Below, piece by piece: positions 13,025 through 13,810 of a stretch of 13,810 bases of DNA. Source of the stretch: JAUPKT01 sp964427855 (lineage in GTDB: Bacteria; Desulfobacterota; Desulfomonilia; Desulfomonilales; Desulfomonilaceae); NCBI GenBank assembly GCA_964427855.1, contig CAYRVH010000072.1, positions 1-13,810 of the forward strand, given 5' to 3'. Position 1 is the first letter of the stretch, and each line of letters starts with the position of its first letter. A program made the translations under genes and the position numbers. The notes below the pieces were generated by a model, which ran no database searches, was not told where the DNA came from, and saw only the letters and a list, made by a program, of their open reading frames with translations.

Positions 13025-13399
13025 CAAGAAGGCAGCGCTGACATTAGTCTATATATAATGTTTCAGCTCCCGATTATAATGTTTCAGCTCCCGATGGACA
13101 GAATGCGATGAAAAAAGATGTCGTTGCCCGACGGTGCCCTAAAGTGCAACTCAAGATTTTGAGAACCTACAAGGAGGATTATCCAACTGACGATGATGGG
13201 AGAGCGGCAGCGCAAGAGAGTTAACCATTTCAACGAGTTCGTATAACTAAAAAACTTTTTTGGGTTGTAAAAAGAAGCCGGACGAGCGATAATCAAGTGG
13301 CACACGTGAGTTGCGAGGAAGGTTCAATTTCACTTCTGATTTGGAAAACCTGCACACTTCGAGGCAATCATCCCATTTTATACTTGGAAAGGGCTGACT
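13025..13399. other. Intergenic region after ftsK
   Basis: The region begins with the tandem repeat at 13054-13095. A 38-codon frame (13108-13224, starting MKKDVVARRCPK) has no good ribosome site and no recognised relative. A second tiny frame follows AAGGAGG (13170s) at a poor distance. AAAAAACTTTTTT lies at 13249-13261. No clear intrinsic terminator for ftsK is visible. Confidence 0.5.
13054..13095. repeat. Perfect tandem duplication of a 21-bp unit
   Basis: Two identical, directly adjacent 21-bp copies (13054-13074 and 13075-13095) each start TATAATG, continue TTTCAG and end CTCCCGAT. Each copy therefore carries a perfect -10-like TATAAT. It starts 30 bp after the ftsK stop. Confidence 0.9.
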
Positions 13400-13810
13400 A
13401 TGCAGGAAATAAATGTAGAGCTCTCCGAGATTATCGCTGAACAACGAAACTCCCTTGCAGAGGCAATAGCATCCCGTCAGTATGAGCGACAGCCCGAAAT
13501 CTGGAGAGCGTATGGAGAGAAAGGTCGAGAGTTCAGCCTGCGTGACTCGAATCACGCTTTCCCGTACCTTCTTGAAGCCATTAATTACCTTGTGGAAGCC
13601 CTTGACCAAGCCGACCCCTCCATATTTGGCGATTACATCGCATGGCTCAAACAACTCTTCGAGGGAATAAATATCCCGCCTCAAGCTTTGCCAGCAATGC
13701 TTGAATGTACCGAGGAAGCTTTACGAGAACGACTTTCCCCTGAAATGATGGGAACTAAGAGATGGTCTGGAAAAATTGGACAGTGGCATAAGTGGGTAGG
13801 CTGCTCTAGA
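13400..13810 (+). CDS. Partial gene, resembles N-terminal region of cobalamin-binding-domain proteins
   Basis: An open frame runs from ATG 13400 to the last base of the window, 137 codons with no stop. GGAAAGGG (13386-13393) is a fair ribosome site. The protein begins MQEINVELSEIIAEQRNSLA and is helical throughout. It contains ASRQYERQPEIWRAYGEKGR (about 25-44), HAFPYLLEAINYLVEALDQA, FGDYIAWLKQLFEGINIPPQ and a LRERLSPEMMG segment. This pattern (a short helix pair, RQYE-P-L--RYG--GRE, H--YL-EA, F-DYVAW-K-LL) is one I associate with the helical region that precedes a B12-binding domain in some signalling or corrinoid-like proteins. The cobalamin domain itself, with its DxHxxG motif, would lie beyond the window, so the identity is tentative. 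The codon pattern is protein-like, and the antisense frame over the same bases has no such features. Confidence 0.65.
   Translation, partial: MQEINVELSEIIAEQRNSLAEAIASRQYERQPEIWRAYGEKGREFSLRDSNHAFPYLLEAINYLVEALDQADPSIFGDYIAWLKQLFEGINIPPQALPAMLECTEEALRERLSPEMMGTKRWSGKIGQWHKWVGCSR

Noticed and set aside
13247..13684. 145-codon minus-strand frame near the right edge
   Set aside because: The plus-strand frame over the same bases has a ribosome site, runs to the window end and matches a helical protein family; the minus frame is its antisense shadow.

Overview
The window looks like chromosomal DNA of an anaerobic, probably deltaproteobacterial (Desulfobacterota-like) bacterium. The main evidence is a giant HdrA flavoprotein followed by an MvhD-type iron-sulfur protein, a pairing typical of sulfate reducers and syntrophs, together with an 8-cysteine ferredoxin and a standard four-helix FtsK. 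This taxonomic call is inference; no rRNA or other strong marker is present.

Layout, left to right. Positions 1-54 may hold the tail of an upstream gene, followed by a strong hairpin (136-173). A sigma-70-like promoter then leads to a membrane-anchored caspase-like (peptidase C14) protein with an EF-hand loop and Sel1 repeats (379-1929). A gene-poor stretch of about 570 bp precedes a methionine-rich metal-associated protein (2506-2941), which is split by a frameshift in a C7T7 run, and then a one-helix SHOCT protein (3239-3499). Next come remains of a DUF433/DUF5615 toxin-antitoxin pair (3553-about 3840), broken by three in-frame stops and followed by degenerate intergenic repeats.

The centre is a minus-strand operon. 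hdrA (7974-4837) encodes 1045 residues with two FAD modules. Three bases after it lies mvhD (4833-4066), whose C-terminus carries a winged-helix DNA-binding domain. A near-consensus promoter (8276-8303) with a leader of about 295 nt probably drives both. HdrB, HdrC and hydrogenase subunits are not in the window.

A second minus-strand cluster encodes a glutaredoxin-like protein, an EamA/DMT transporter and a 2[4Fe-4S] ferredoxin (9993-8570). A divergent intergenic region with an AT-rich core and a structured leader leads to plus-strand ftsK (10352-13024). After ftsK there is a perfect 21-bp tandem repeat, and then a gene cut by the window end (13400-13810) that resembles the N-terminal region of cobalamin-binding-domain proteins.

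The most unusual items are the MvhD-winged-helix fusion in an hdrA operon, the Cys-to-Asp change in the last HdrA cluster motif, the homopolymer frameshift in the Met-rich gene, and the decayed toxin-antitoxin pair.
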